Assembly (NCBI GenBank): GCA_977006965.1 | Contig: OZ345378.1 | Location: forward strand, 682,001-746,000 | Direction: 5' to 3' | Source: Phymatolithon calcareum | Taxonomy: Eukaryota > Rhodophyta > Florideophyceae > Hapalidiales | Length of the DNA: 64,000 nucleotides | Shown: one piece after another, positions 11,405 to 21,314 of the stretch | Numbering within the stretch: the first letter of the stretch is position 1 | Layout of the letters: each line of letters starts with the position of its first letter | The notes under the pieces: model-generated | What the model was told of the DNA's origin: nothing | Seen by the model: the letters and a program-made list of their open reading frames with translations, nothing else | Database searches by the model: none | Position numbers and translations under genes: made by a program

Positions 11405-12271
11405 ATGGGTTTGTTTCAGCGTATGTGGGAGATGTTCGGCGCCATAGTGGCACGCGCTCTGGCAATGCTTTACGACCGTCGTGCGCGTGCCTTTGAGCGC
11501 GGCGGAGTTGCCGCCCGACGACGTGAGCTTGTGGGCATAGTCCCTACAGGAGGCTCTGTGCTGGAAGTAGGGGCCGGCACAGGCGCCACGCTGGCAGCAG
11601 GCGCTTATGCGGGGGGACCAGGACGATTTTCTCGAATCGTCACTACAGAACCTGACGACGGAATGCGCGCAGTACTGCAGAAACGTGCGCTTGAAGACGT
11701 GGACGCTGCTGCGAAAGTCGAAGTTTTAGACGCTCGATTTCCTAATCTGCCGTTTCCGGATCAGGAGTTTGATGCCGTGTTGTGTTTCATGGTCATCAGT
11801 CATGTGCATCAGCGTGCAGAGGCTGTGAAAGAGGCGTGCCGTGTGCTGAAGATTGGCGGGAAATTACTGCTTATGGATCATGGCGCATCTAAACATGGAC
11901 ATGGACATGGACATGGCGGTCATTTACATGGAGGAGGCGGGCATGGTGAGGGTCAGATTCATGAGCATGGCCACGCGCATTCTGGTCATGCCCATGGCGC
12001 TCATGCGCACGATGCGACGGAGAAGCGTGCGCATCAGAATGGTGGACATGAGGGAAAAGGACATGACCCGCAGGCGAGACAGAGCGGATTATTTTTCTGG
12101 TTTAGGGAATGGTTTCAGTTTGTGTTCGTACGTCGAACAGATGCTAAACTTGAGGTGCTGTTGGAGGATTTCAAGAAGGAGGATCGACTTAAGGAAGATT
12201 TCGTTAGTCGCATGATGACGCAAGGATTCTTTACGGAAATTTGCTACGGATCTTTCACACGCATTAGCTAG
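11405..12271 (+). CDS. Class I SAM-dependent methyltransferase with His-rich insert
   Basis: A predicted 288-residue S-adenosylmethionine-dependent methyltransferase. Motif I is VLEVGAGTGA (52-61). The acidic ribose-binding position follows strand 2 (TTEPDD, 80-85), then LDARFPNLPF (108-117), FDAVLCFMVISHVHQ (122-136) and the post-motif LKIGGKLLLMDH (148-159). This is the Methyltransf_11-type fold, loosely like METTL7. Residues 164-220 are an insert containing 18 His, mostly as HG/HA pairs. It lies between strand 5 and a C-terminal part with an aromatic patch (FFWFREWFQFVF) that could sit on a membrane. Metal binding by the insert is inference. The substrate is unknown. There are no introns. 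It is convergent with the GST3 gene, with 23 bases between their stop codons. Confidence 0.85.
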   Translation: MGLFQRMWEMFGAIVARALAMLYDRRARAFERGGVAARRRELVGIVPTGGSVLEVGAGTGATLAAGAYAGGPGRFSRIVTTEPDDGMRAVLQKRALEDVDAAAKVEVLDARFPNLPFPDQEFDAVLCFMVISHVHQRAEAVKEACRVLKIGGKLLLMDHGASKHGHGHGHGGHLHGGGGHGEGQIHEHGHAHSGHAHGAHAHDATEKRAHQNGGHEGKGHDPQARQSGLFFWFREWFQFVFVRRTDAKLEVLLEDFKKEDRLKEDFVSRMMTQGFFTEICYGSFTRIS

Positions 12272-12294
12272 GGCGATGAAACATACAGAAGATT

Positions 12295-12947
12295 CTATAC
12301 GGAGTCTGGGGTGAGGAAGACTGTGACGCCAAAGGCGATGCAACTTCCGAAAAGGAACATTTGCGCCAGCACTGCGCATCGCATGGGAAATTAGGCGACA
12401 GTAGAATAGCATGGCCGTCAGCATAGCTGCGTCGACCAACAAGCGAGGGTATGTAGCAGAAAGTTTGTACGTACAATAAAAAGGCTGTCCGGTGTGGCGT
12501 GCGCTAACGGACTTGTAGTATTGCACGCAGTAGATGTAACGACCAAGGATGTAAAATGCGCCCGCGATGACTGCCGGAAGCGGCTGGTACGCGGCGGACA
12601 GCAATAGGGAAATGTAAAACGCGGCGGCCCCCTCAACAGCCTGTACAATGAAAAGGAGAAACGTTTTTTTAGAATTTGAGATAAGAATACTGCTATCGTT
12701 CTTCCAGAAACTGGAATCGACCGCGACGTATTTCGGGAGAGGAGTGAGGCATACGAACGTTCATGTGAGCACGCTGATAACGATTAAAGTCAGAATTCTC
12801 CTTGTTTTCGTACGCCGCTGGTAGCTTTACGTTGTACTTCTTTCGTGCCTTCCCAGTCTTGATACCCATCCAAAACATCAGAAATGAGTAGATCACGGTC
12901 TCGATAATCGCGATCCCGTACAGCGGTGGCAGAGTGATTGTCACCAT
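12295..12947 (-). CDS. MGST3: Microsomal glutathione S-transferase 3 (MAPEG family), three exons
   Basis: Encodes a 143-residue four-helix membrane protein of the MAPEG family (human MGST3 is 152). The family conjugates or reduces hydrophobic peroxides with glutathione in the ER or mitochondrial outer membrane. I assembled it from exons 12947-12759, 12640-12475 and 12371-12295, reading down the minus strand. The start is MVTITLPPLYGIA. The family block GKARKKYNVK...FNRYQRAHMN ends exon 1, joins AVEGAAAFYISLLLSAAY and GRYIYCVQYY in exon 2, and ends with a last hydrophobic helix (MFLFGSCIAFGVTVF) in exon 3. Phases agree across both junctions. The introns are 118 nt (donor GTTCGT) and 103 nt (donor GTACGT, acceptor GCAG). 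The first donor is non-consensus but is required by family alignment. Confidence 0.9.
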
Positions 12948-13307
12948 TTTGGTCTTGAGGTGCAAAGATGAGCGGCGGGTTCGGCTTGTGGCTTTGAGAT
13001 GGGCTTCAGAGGTGAGGTTATCACGCCGTGGGAAATACACTCCTTCGGATGTACGGTATATTTGTACGAGGGGCGGGGTTTGAAACGGTGGATATCTCCA
13101 GAGAACATTACAGTGGTTGTCCAATGAAAATGTCGATCGTGTACCGCACGGCCCGGAAAAGAATGGCGCGAATATCACGAATGTCACGGGCCACGGGGAG
13201 TCTGTATACAGTACGTACTGTACTATACATTTATGGTTACTATTGGAACTTAATCCAATCGAAAGTTTTAAACGTTATTGCGCTCTTTGCAGCATCTGTT
13301 GCGTAGT

Positions 13308-13729
13308 GAATCCGTGATTCTTTCTTTCGTTCTTTATTGCGGAAAATCGCATACGCAAATGGTAAGCATCTGCAACTGTTTGAAGAAAGCTCAACTTGAG
13401 TACGTCTAGTGGTTTCTCTCGGCATAGTTCCTCTACAGTCCTGGTGCCCTTTCGTCCAATAAACTTGCGTCTGGTGGCAGAACGTCCACCACAGCGTAGC
13501 AATAGATGTTCAACTGTTTCGTTACAGCCGGCATTACCCATCTTGCATACTGCACTGGATCGTACTCCAGTGCATCCAATTTGCCCCTATTGTGAAAAGC
13601 CGCCACGAGAGCGGTACAGTTCCCAATCAGCTGATGTAAGATCACTTCAGCTCGTCTGTGCGATATTGGAAAGCCGTCGGGAAATGTCGGGATAGCGATA
13701 GGATTGGGTTTGAAAGAATCCGTGATTCT
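13308..13729 (-). mobile_element. 5'-truncated LINE insertion with 14-bp TSD
   Basis: Direct repeats GAATCCGTGATTCT at 13308-13321 and 13716-13729 bound a 394-bp insert. On the minus strand the insert ends in CCGCAATAAAGAACGAAAGAA beside the left repeat, as expected for a retrotransposed 3' tail. The same strand encodes the end of a LINE polymerase: a Cys/His cluster (CKMGNAGC...ETVEHLLLRC) like the zf-RVT zinc finger, with a stop and probable frameshift just upstream. It is a dead copy. Confidence 0.8.
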
Positions 13730-14192
13730 GTTCTTTGAAAGGGAAAGGCTACGCTATCTTTAAGTAGTGAGTGTGCCTTGCGACTTTGAGAGGCGTTCAT
13801 GTGCGTTACTATTTGGTCTCGTCACACGTCGTTGCCACAATGTCCTTGGCTGTTTTGGTCTTGCGAGTGGCCGTCAACTTTGAGCATATATTGGCGCTCT
13901 TGTGCTGCTGAAACCATCTATGGCTATTGCACATCACCGAGGTTTAACCAAAGTTTCATTTCCTACTCAGCAACTGCAGAGGCTTCTTCTGCGCTCTCTT
14001 AAATGCTCAGATCTTCCAAGTCTTCCACTCCGTGCATCTTTGACACAAAACGACATGCAAGTTCCAACGCAGCTTCGAGCCTAGTTACTCCCTGGGATGG
14101 AAGTGACTTCTTCATCCGTGTACTATTGTTAAAAAGCAGCGACCTGAGGCTCGATTCCGTTCTCCTAATCGACCTCATATTCTAGTAATCGC
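13730..14192. other. No gene recognised
   Basis: Between the retroelement and the TATA-containing repeat I see only short random frames. Confidence 0.4.
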
Positions 14193-14423
14193 TGTGCAGA
14201 AATCGGTGCCTCCCTTCACTGAAGGTGTGTGCTTGAGCTACTTATATACCCCTAGATAAGTGAAGCTAGTATAGGTTGTCAACCGATTTGAGGGGCTGAT
14301 GTCATTCCCAATGTGGAGGTTGACAATCTGTGATGACACGCATGGTCTCACACACGGAGTGTAATAATCAGGCTGATCACCTAACAGACACTGTCTTGCT
14401 AACGCTAATAATTTTGAACGTTT
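14193..14423 (-). repeat. Dispersed TATA-bearing repeat, copy A
   Basis: On the minus strand it runs from AAACGTTCAA through GTTAGGTGATCAGC and CTAGGGGTATATAAG to GATTTCTGCACA. It matches 57018-57198 (plus strand) over its whole length, with about 50 extra internal bases. The conserved TATATAAG followed by a terminal CA could mark a solo LTR or a promoter-carrying MITE. No TSD was found. Confidence 0.65.
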
Positions 14424-16419
14424 GGCAGACAGTGCGCAGACGATACTCAGACGTTATGGATATTGTGTGGCCAAGAAAGCTCTTAACTCGCAATGTCGTT
14501 ATGCGAGAATAGCAAACGGTATGTTTGCTCGGCGAGATACAATCACCTTCTTTTCAATTTTGTGGTTTTTCTAATCGCACTGTAAATCCTGGGGCCTTGT
14601 ACACTTCGAACGGAGAAGGGACAGACTTAGATATACCGCTAATGCTTGTCCGCAGAGAAGCTGTAGAACCGGTCATGCCAGGGGCCGCCATGGGAATGGC
14701 CGGATATGCGTCGTCCAACAATGACAGCTCAGATATGTGGGGTTAAATGAAGATGTTTACTTGGTCGTTGGTCGATATCGATAGTCCATCCTTGATACTG
14801 GATGGTCGACAGTCGATGGTCGATGAGCCTAAGTACTAAACAGAGGCAACACACAAACGACGGAGAATGTAGAGACTACTGGCCGGTAAATCTTGCGGCG
14901 ATACGGAAAGAGAAAAGAAGGCAACAATGATGAGATGGGAACTCGAGGCTCTCTCACGCGCAGTCCGCGTGTGAGGAGCTCAAGTTAAATAGGAGAATGA
15001 GAACGGTGGTGAGGCTGGAGCTTGCTTGTTTGCGGACGCAACGGGGGAACAGGAAGAGTCTTCTCATGCAGCTTGCACAACAAGCAACATGGATGGGCTT
15101 GAGACTTCTGCGAACCAATGCTAACGATATTTCGGCAAATGATAGAGTCCCGGGATCTACAGAAGCCTTCATTGTCAGTCTTTGAGAGACCTATGCAAAG
15201 AATGCGGTGAAACTGATAATTCCATGAAGGCTCGTAGTAATTCCTCGTAACGCTCTGAAATTTTGTTATAAATTTCAAAGCCAGGCGACAATGCTCAAAT
15301 AAATCACTGGTGCGAAGGAGATGTGAGTTTCCATGTTGACTGGAGGATGTGAAATTGCTAAGGAGCACAGTATGCACCTGACGCGCTGCATTTTGAATGC
15401 TGAGTTTGGATTAGAGGCAGAAAGACTGCGATCGGTATGTTGCTTTGGTGATATGGGACCGAATTGGATACTTCTTGCGGCATATATTCTCCTGCTCGGA
15501 CGATGCACTGAAGACTTCATGATTTATTCTAGTCTTTAAATTATATGACTATAACACTGATTACACTTTTTTGTATAAATGCAGTTATTTACGACACGGT
15601 ATACAACAGTTTGTGAGCGTGAAGCGTAACGCACCTGCAGAACTGCAACCTTATGCCTGTAATTCGGTTGTCAGCAATTTTAATTTTTTTAAAAAATCTT
15701 CAGAAAGAATACTTAATTGCTAACTTTTGACAGACATAACGATGTGCGACTACGGATATTTGGTGACGATTAAAAGACAAATTTCAAATGCATGACGATA
15801 GAATACTGTCCTTGGACATAACTTTAGAAGTAGAGAGGTGGCACGTGGGCTGTAGGGCGGAAAATATTATTTCTGATCCCGTATCTAACTTTTTCAAATT
15901 CAGCGCCGCGACGCCATCCGCAAAAATTAGCGTGTCAATTACGTGTTGTCGGTAAGTTGCTTTCGATGCTTTCGAATACGTTCTGTGCAGTGATTTGTTT
16001 CACTAGTTACTAATAATTATGATAGTACAATCATAAGTGCGATGTTTTCTGCAACTCTTGCACAATGCCGATAACTTGAAGCAGCTGGAACTTGAAACCT
16101 TTTTTGCGACTACGTATTTGTGACTATATCCTTCAGAAGGCCCCAATTGTCCCTTCATACATGTCAGTTCCGATCGGGGGGTCAATCCCTTTGGCCCAGT
16201 TGTCTGCGTCATAACAGTATTCATATGCCTTCGAAGAAACTTACCTACAACTTGTAGCTGACACGTCAAATTTTGCGGATGGCGTGCGTCCTGAATTTGT
16301 CCTAACTTTACCTAGCGTTAGAAAAAATCATTTAATAAAATAACATTTTTCACCATGGTGGAATCTGGAATGTGAAGAAAGCACGAGCGATTTAACAATG
16401 TGGCAGAATTCGAATAAAG
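14424..16419. other. Intergenic region, no gene recognised
   Basis: Short frames only. Nothing resembling the missing N-terminal half of PUM3 is present ahead of 16420. Confidence 0.4.
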
Positions 16420-17716
16420 TTGCGGGAAGCTGTGCAACGCGTGCGGCATTGGGAATTTCATACAAACATCACGGGACAAGATGGAAATGTGCTAAAAGTG
16501 AAGAAAGCTGTTGAGTTTGCGAGCTGCATTGGTCTTCTCGGCGATGGTTTCAAGAAGCAGATTTTGGAATCTGCGGCTGCGACGCTAAATCAATTTATCG
16601 ACAAGGAAAGCTCATTGCGGATGAATATTGTCCATTGTGCTCTGAAGGAGTATTTCGAAGTCGTCATGCAGCAATGTCCTGCGTTGCAAACGCAGGAAAT
16701 TGCAGGACTGCTCGCACCGTCTATTGTACACTTAATGCATACAAAGGCTGGCGCTAACGTAGCGATTTCTTGTGTCAAAGTGCTCGATGCAAAGCACAGA
16801 AAGAAGGCCGTGCGGTATTTGAAGTCACATGTAAGGAAAATCGCGGAAGACGAGTTTGGGCACCGAGTACTACTTGCCCTTCTGCAATGGATGGATGATA
16901 CAAAGATTGTTGGAAGTAGTGCATACACTGAGATCTTATCCAAGTTGAAAGTTGCGATGGAGTTGGCAGAACAGGACGAAATGAAGAGTAGCAAGAAGCT
17001 TGCAAAGAATGCAGGTGCTGAGGCAACTGATATTGAGTTTCTAACATCGTTATGCAGGCACAAATACGGAAGAATGATAATTCTCCATCTCTTGGTACAC
17101 AAGCAAACGCGATACTTCAACCCCGATGTTTACGGCCATGTGTGGGCGGAGATTGATAGCGAGAAATTTGGCAAGATGTCCAAGAAAATTCGAACGTGCG
17201 TCGCACGGAACTTTTGGATAAGGTGCGTCCCGCTCTGAAATTTTTGGTTGAGCACAACATGGAGGCTATCCTGGGGCATCACATTTCTGCCCCTGTTGCC
17301 ATCGGTGCGTTACAGGAACCACTGTTGAAAGAAACTGTTGCGATGGCAGTATCCGCAATCCTTAGCGATGAAGAGAAGAAGAAAAATCTGAAAAACAATG
17401 TGTGCAGTCGGAAGACACTATGCACGCTTTTCAAAATTGGCGAATCTGATTTGCGAATAAGATTGTCGACTTCTGTGGGGCTGATGTCGCGGTGGACCTT
17501 GCGATGGACCAGAACTGCATTGGGGCTGTGAGGAACTTGTTGATGGCGACAGAGAAGTCAGAAGCTGCACAAGCTGTTGTGAACGCCAAGTCTCAAATTA
17601 AGAAAGCGGGGACGGGTAGTAAAAGATCAAAGAGTATTGCGGCCGAGCTGTTGAAGCGAGCACGAATGCTGACTGCTTTTGATAATATTATGGGGGGGGG
17701 GGGAATTCCTGAATAA
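16420..17716 (+). pseudogene. PUM3: PUM3/Puf6-like protein, 5'-truncated and twice frameshifted
   Basis: The three consecutive frames together read as the C-terminal half of PUM3 (Puf-A, yeast Puf6), a nucleolar PUF-repeat protein of ribosome biogenesis. Visible parts are HTKAGANVAISCVKVL, the DDTKIV segment, HKYGRMIILHLLV, then the CPL-type tail (RRTELLDKVRPALKFLVEHN, DQNCIGAVRNLLMAT). The frame changes near 17190 and near 17450, one base each. No ATG or PUF-repeat-1 region lies upstream; the first frame begins at a TTG. A poly(G) run sits just before the stop at 17716. Homology across both breaks is continuous, so these are indels rather than introns. Either a decayed copy or base-calling errors explains this; the missing 5' half favours a pseudogene. 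Confidence 0.75.
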
Positions 17717-18420
17717 AAACATAAAGTAGTTGCATTAGGTTGATGCACAAACGTTTTATGTTCTTCATGTCTTACCAGTTTCGAGGCAGATGAGCACACT
17801 ATGTTGGCAAAGCCGCGAGGAGGGACATTACTGAAGTGCTCGAGTGAGTCTCTTTGTTACTTGCAGACCTGACTTTTTGCTCTGGCACGTTCCCGGACAA
17901 GGAGTGTAGTATTGTCAATCGTCCCGCTGGGGCTTACGGCATAGGCCACGTATGGGTTTACAACGAAAAACACGAAAAACACGGTGCTCGCAAAATTCAA
18001 GTCTTTACGTTCGGGATTCACCCAAAATACAGTCTTCCTCAGTCACCAGGCGTGCGGGGGAGTGTAGGGATACACATCGCTTCGCTCGTTCCTCCTCTCT
18101 TACTCCACACCTGATTCTCCGAAGATTGCATCTCTATGATTCCAGGTGGAGTCATAAATTTTTTGGGGTTGCGAAAAGCCGTTGCAATATCCGGGAGAAC
18201 AATGATTCCTTCGTTCAGACACTCGTAGGGATACATCTCCTGGATATAGGGTAGATCATAGGTCCACACATGTCCCTGGTCCAGGGACACACATCTTTTG
18301 GCCTAGTGGTCTCTACACAATACGTATTGTACTGCAACCCCGCAGTCGTTGCATCGAGTTAAAGATAACCAATCACGACGCGTTTAAGTCCACGTATCAT
18401 ATTTATTTCTTTTTTTGTCA
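17717..18420. other. Intergenic region, no gene recognised
   Basis: Only short unconvincing frames. Confidence 0.4.
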
Positions 18421-18480
18421 GAAGAATTCCCTCAATTGAGGGAAAAATGAGGGAAAAACTCCGGTACCATAGACACTATA
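18421..18480. mobile_element. Terminal fragment of the TAGTGTCTA TIR transposon family
   Basis: CCCTCAATTGAGGG followed by CCATAGACACTATAG matches, inverted, the termini of the 49617-51593 element (TAGTGTCTA plus CCCTCAATTGAGGGG). No partner end was seen within several kb, so this is an orphan end. Confidence 0.6.
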
Positions 18481-18485
18481 GCTAT

Positions 18486-18605
18486 AGCTATTCCATGTAT
18501 TCATAAAAGATAATGGTGAAGAACAGGAACTGGTCTAGTGCCTTTTCCGGTCATCTTGATCTAATCTCGGTCAGTTGATACTTCGACAGGAGTCTTCGAT
18601 ATTGA
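18486..18605 (-). mobile_element. LINE fragment (3' end of coding region)
   Basis: The minus strand encodes a stretch like YQLTE...EKALDQFLFFTIIFYEYME followed by a stop. It aligns with the C-terminus of the LINE polymerase at 52865 (YQLTGEETKKTEEALDQLL...YEDME). Only about 110 bases remain. It abuts the orphan TIR end at 18480. Confidence 0.7.
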
Positions 18606-18940
18606 CCGGACTAAAGCATCACCTAGCCTTTCTCTCGGGAAATTCAGAAAGATCCGGTGAGCTTCAGGACATTCTAGTGCCCGTCACAGGATTCAGCTTT
18701 CCCCTGCCGCCACCAGTTTTTACTCCACCCAGCGTTTTTAGAGCATTTTTGCCCACAATGGAACTCTAAGAGTTGTTTTTACCATTTAGAACAGTGCATT
18801 TAGGAGACTGTGGTGCCCGGAGCCGAAGGCATTCTTCGCTCATTACGTACTGAGATTAAATAGAACGATGTACAGTATCCAGTGTGCATGCGGCATCTAG
18901 CTCAGGACTTTTTGCACAGCAAGTGCACTTATGACAGAAT

Positions 18941-21314
18941 AATTAGGCTTGTCTACACTCGCCATTCAAATGCACTTCCAGACTAGTCGGATCTCCACCT
19001 TGCCTGGACCCCCCGGCCTCTGCATCAGTCAAATTAAAATCGATCCCGTCCGGAGCCATAACAGTTTCGCCCGGTTCCGCGGAATATTGTTGCTCATGAG
19101 CCTTTCTTTCGTCTGGGGCCACCCAAACATTCATGCTCCTTGGGATAATGATGCCTATTGCTGCAATGGCAACGCCCACATGCGCGACGATAAAACCAAA
19201 TATTTCCATAGGATTCCTCATTCTGGAGCCAATTTCCTCATAAGCAAGCGACAGAACTATAATCAGACAAGGAGCGCTGAACCAGCGAAGAAGCGGCGCC
19301 CAGAGTACTGGAATTCTCCAATTTTTTCCTCTTGCAACAACAGCGTTAAGGTCTTTCATCAGCTGATGTCCCTGTGCTCGAGCATCGCCAAACAAAAAGT
19401 CATGGAGAAAATACATCAAGTTAGCTGAGCAGTCTCAAAAACAAGTGTGGAAATAATTCACATGCACATACCGAGTAGCAGGTCAACCACCATAGCGAGT
19501 TCACATATCTGTTCGTTCCCCAGGGACCGGAAATTTCTGGTGTGTTGCTAATACCCGCTGCAACCAATGTCCCGATTACGAGGACTCCCGCAAACAGCCC
19601 ACCACCAGCTGCTGGAACAACAGTTCGACCAATGGTGACGCCCAGTATCATGCTTACGAAGTACGAGCACTGCGACACAGCATATGCCGTCAGTCCAGTC
19701 TGCGACACAACGTCTTTGTATCGATATATGCTGGTCACAAACGAGCACTGCAGCCACATAGCAAAGAGCAAAGTGGCTTCCATGAGCCATTTATCTACGG
19801 CTGTGAACAGGTGTTTGCCAAATCGAGTGGAATACATGATACTCGGAATGGCAGCGGTTAGCGTAACAAGTGCCACACTTAGCATTCGAGGTAGTTTCTT
19901 TCCCCAACCAGTGTCCAATACTGCAGTGACAACGCCCTCGAGCATTGCGAAGAGGGAATCGAGTCCAAGCAGGTAGAGTGTGAGGAAAAACAATACACCC
20001 CAGGCGTTCCCACCTGGAAGGCGAGCGATCGCAGCGGGGTAAGTGAGGAAGCCCAAGTCAAAAGTGGAAACTTCCGGCGCGGATGAGCCTTGATCAAGAT
20101 GTCCCACGATAGAAAATGCAGCAAAACCTGCCACAATCTCGATAATGCAGTTGGAAGCTGCAATGATGTACGAGTCCTGAACGGCATTTGCGAATTGTGA
20201 ATTGTGGCTAGAGTATGCAGTGTAGAACCCGAATCCCACAGCGGTACCGAAGAATCCCTGGATGACGGCAGCCATCCACGTCTTTCCACTGAATAGCTTG
20301 CTCCAGCTCCATGACCCCACATAAAGTAAGATTCCTCGCCGGGCATTTTCAAGGGTCACTGCTCGTACGGTAATGACAAGAATCATGAAAAGAGGAACCA
20401 GCATTGTAAGATATACGACTCGTCCGGTTACACTGACTCCCCTAAAGATGGAAAGATATGCTAGTAGCCACGACAGTAGTGTCCATCCGAGAGTCTCCCC
20501 CACAATTCCATGCGCGGAGTACGAGAAAAAGTATCCACTCTTGTCCGGCGGGGGATTTCCGACAACGTCGTTGTTAAAAAACTCCTTGTTGTTCGCTGTC
20601 CATGGTAGCGGTGAGATAAAGCTGTTGCGGAAGTAAGTCAGAACCCAACTCATAATTGTGACGTAGTAGGTCGCAACGGTGTATCCTATAAAGACTGTTG
20701 AGAGTCCGACACCGCGAAGTCGCGGCGAAACTTTTCCGTATGATTTAACAGCTCCCCCACGGTGGGCCTGACCAAAGGAAACCTCCATGATGAGAATGGG
20801 AATCCCGATGAGGAAGAGAGCCACAAAGTAAGGGATGAACCATTGCAGGCCGTTGTGCTTGAAGGCAATTGATGGAAAACGGAGCAGATTGCCGATACCA
20901 ACAGCTCCTCCACAGGAAGCGAGAATAAACGCGGTTCGGGATGGCCATTTTTCACGTCCGTCAGAAGTTCTCTGGACGCTGGGTACGAGCCATTGTTTCA
21001 GGTTTTTGGCGAACGACATTGTGGTCAGAATATCACGGCTGATATTTCGGATCCTAGATCATGAGGGTGCGGGATTAGGTGCAATGCGACTTGAAGCGAT
21101 AAGTGCAACAGGCGGATGATGGATCAAGAGTTAGATGCGTCTTCGGTTTCAAATAATGAGCTGCGGTACAACTACCCTTAACGAAAATTGTTCATTGTCG
21201 ACAGGAAGCCCGTGAAGATTGTGGGGCACGAGAAAAGAGCTTCTTCAGCTATTCAAATTCATGAGAAATCCATGTTGCTCGAAATGCCGCAGACAAAGCC
21301 GCGCCAATCTCACT
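18941..21314 (-). repeat. Inverted duplication, arm 1 (2374 bp)
   Basis: This is the reverse complement of 31153-33500. Homology starts at the 12 bases after the coding end (ACAAGCCTAATT) and stops about 295 bases upstream of the ATG. It therefore carries the whole gene, its intron and its promoter. The arms differ in length by exactly 26 bp, all of it one indel near the C-terminus. The spacer is 9838 bp. Confidence 0.93.
18943..21019 (-). CDS. SNF/SLC6-family sodium-coupled symporter, copy 1
   Basis: A predicted plasma-membrane sodium-dependent transporter of amino acids or similar solutes, 677 residues with about 12 membrane segments. TM1 carries the family signature GGAVGIGNLLRFPS (37-50), equivalent to the LeuT sodium/substrate motif. 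FLIGIPILIMEVSFGQAHRGG follows. Exon 1 is 21019-19468; the frame closes 15 codons later unless a 43-nt intron (19467-19425, donor GTGCATG, acceptor CTCAG) is removed, giving phase-1 joining to 19424-18943. Exon 2 encodes the last membrane helices and a hydrophilic tail ending in GECRQA. An in-frame TGA upstream of the ATG fixes the start. The substrate cannot be told. It is nearly identical to the copy at 31448. Confidence 0.93.
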
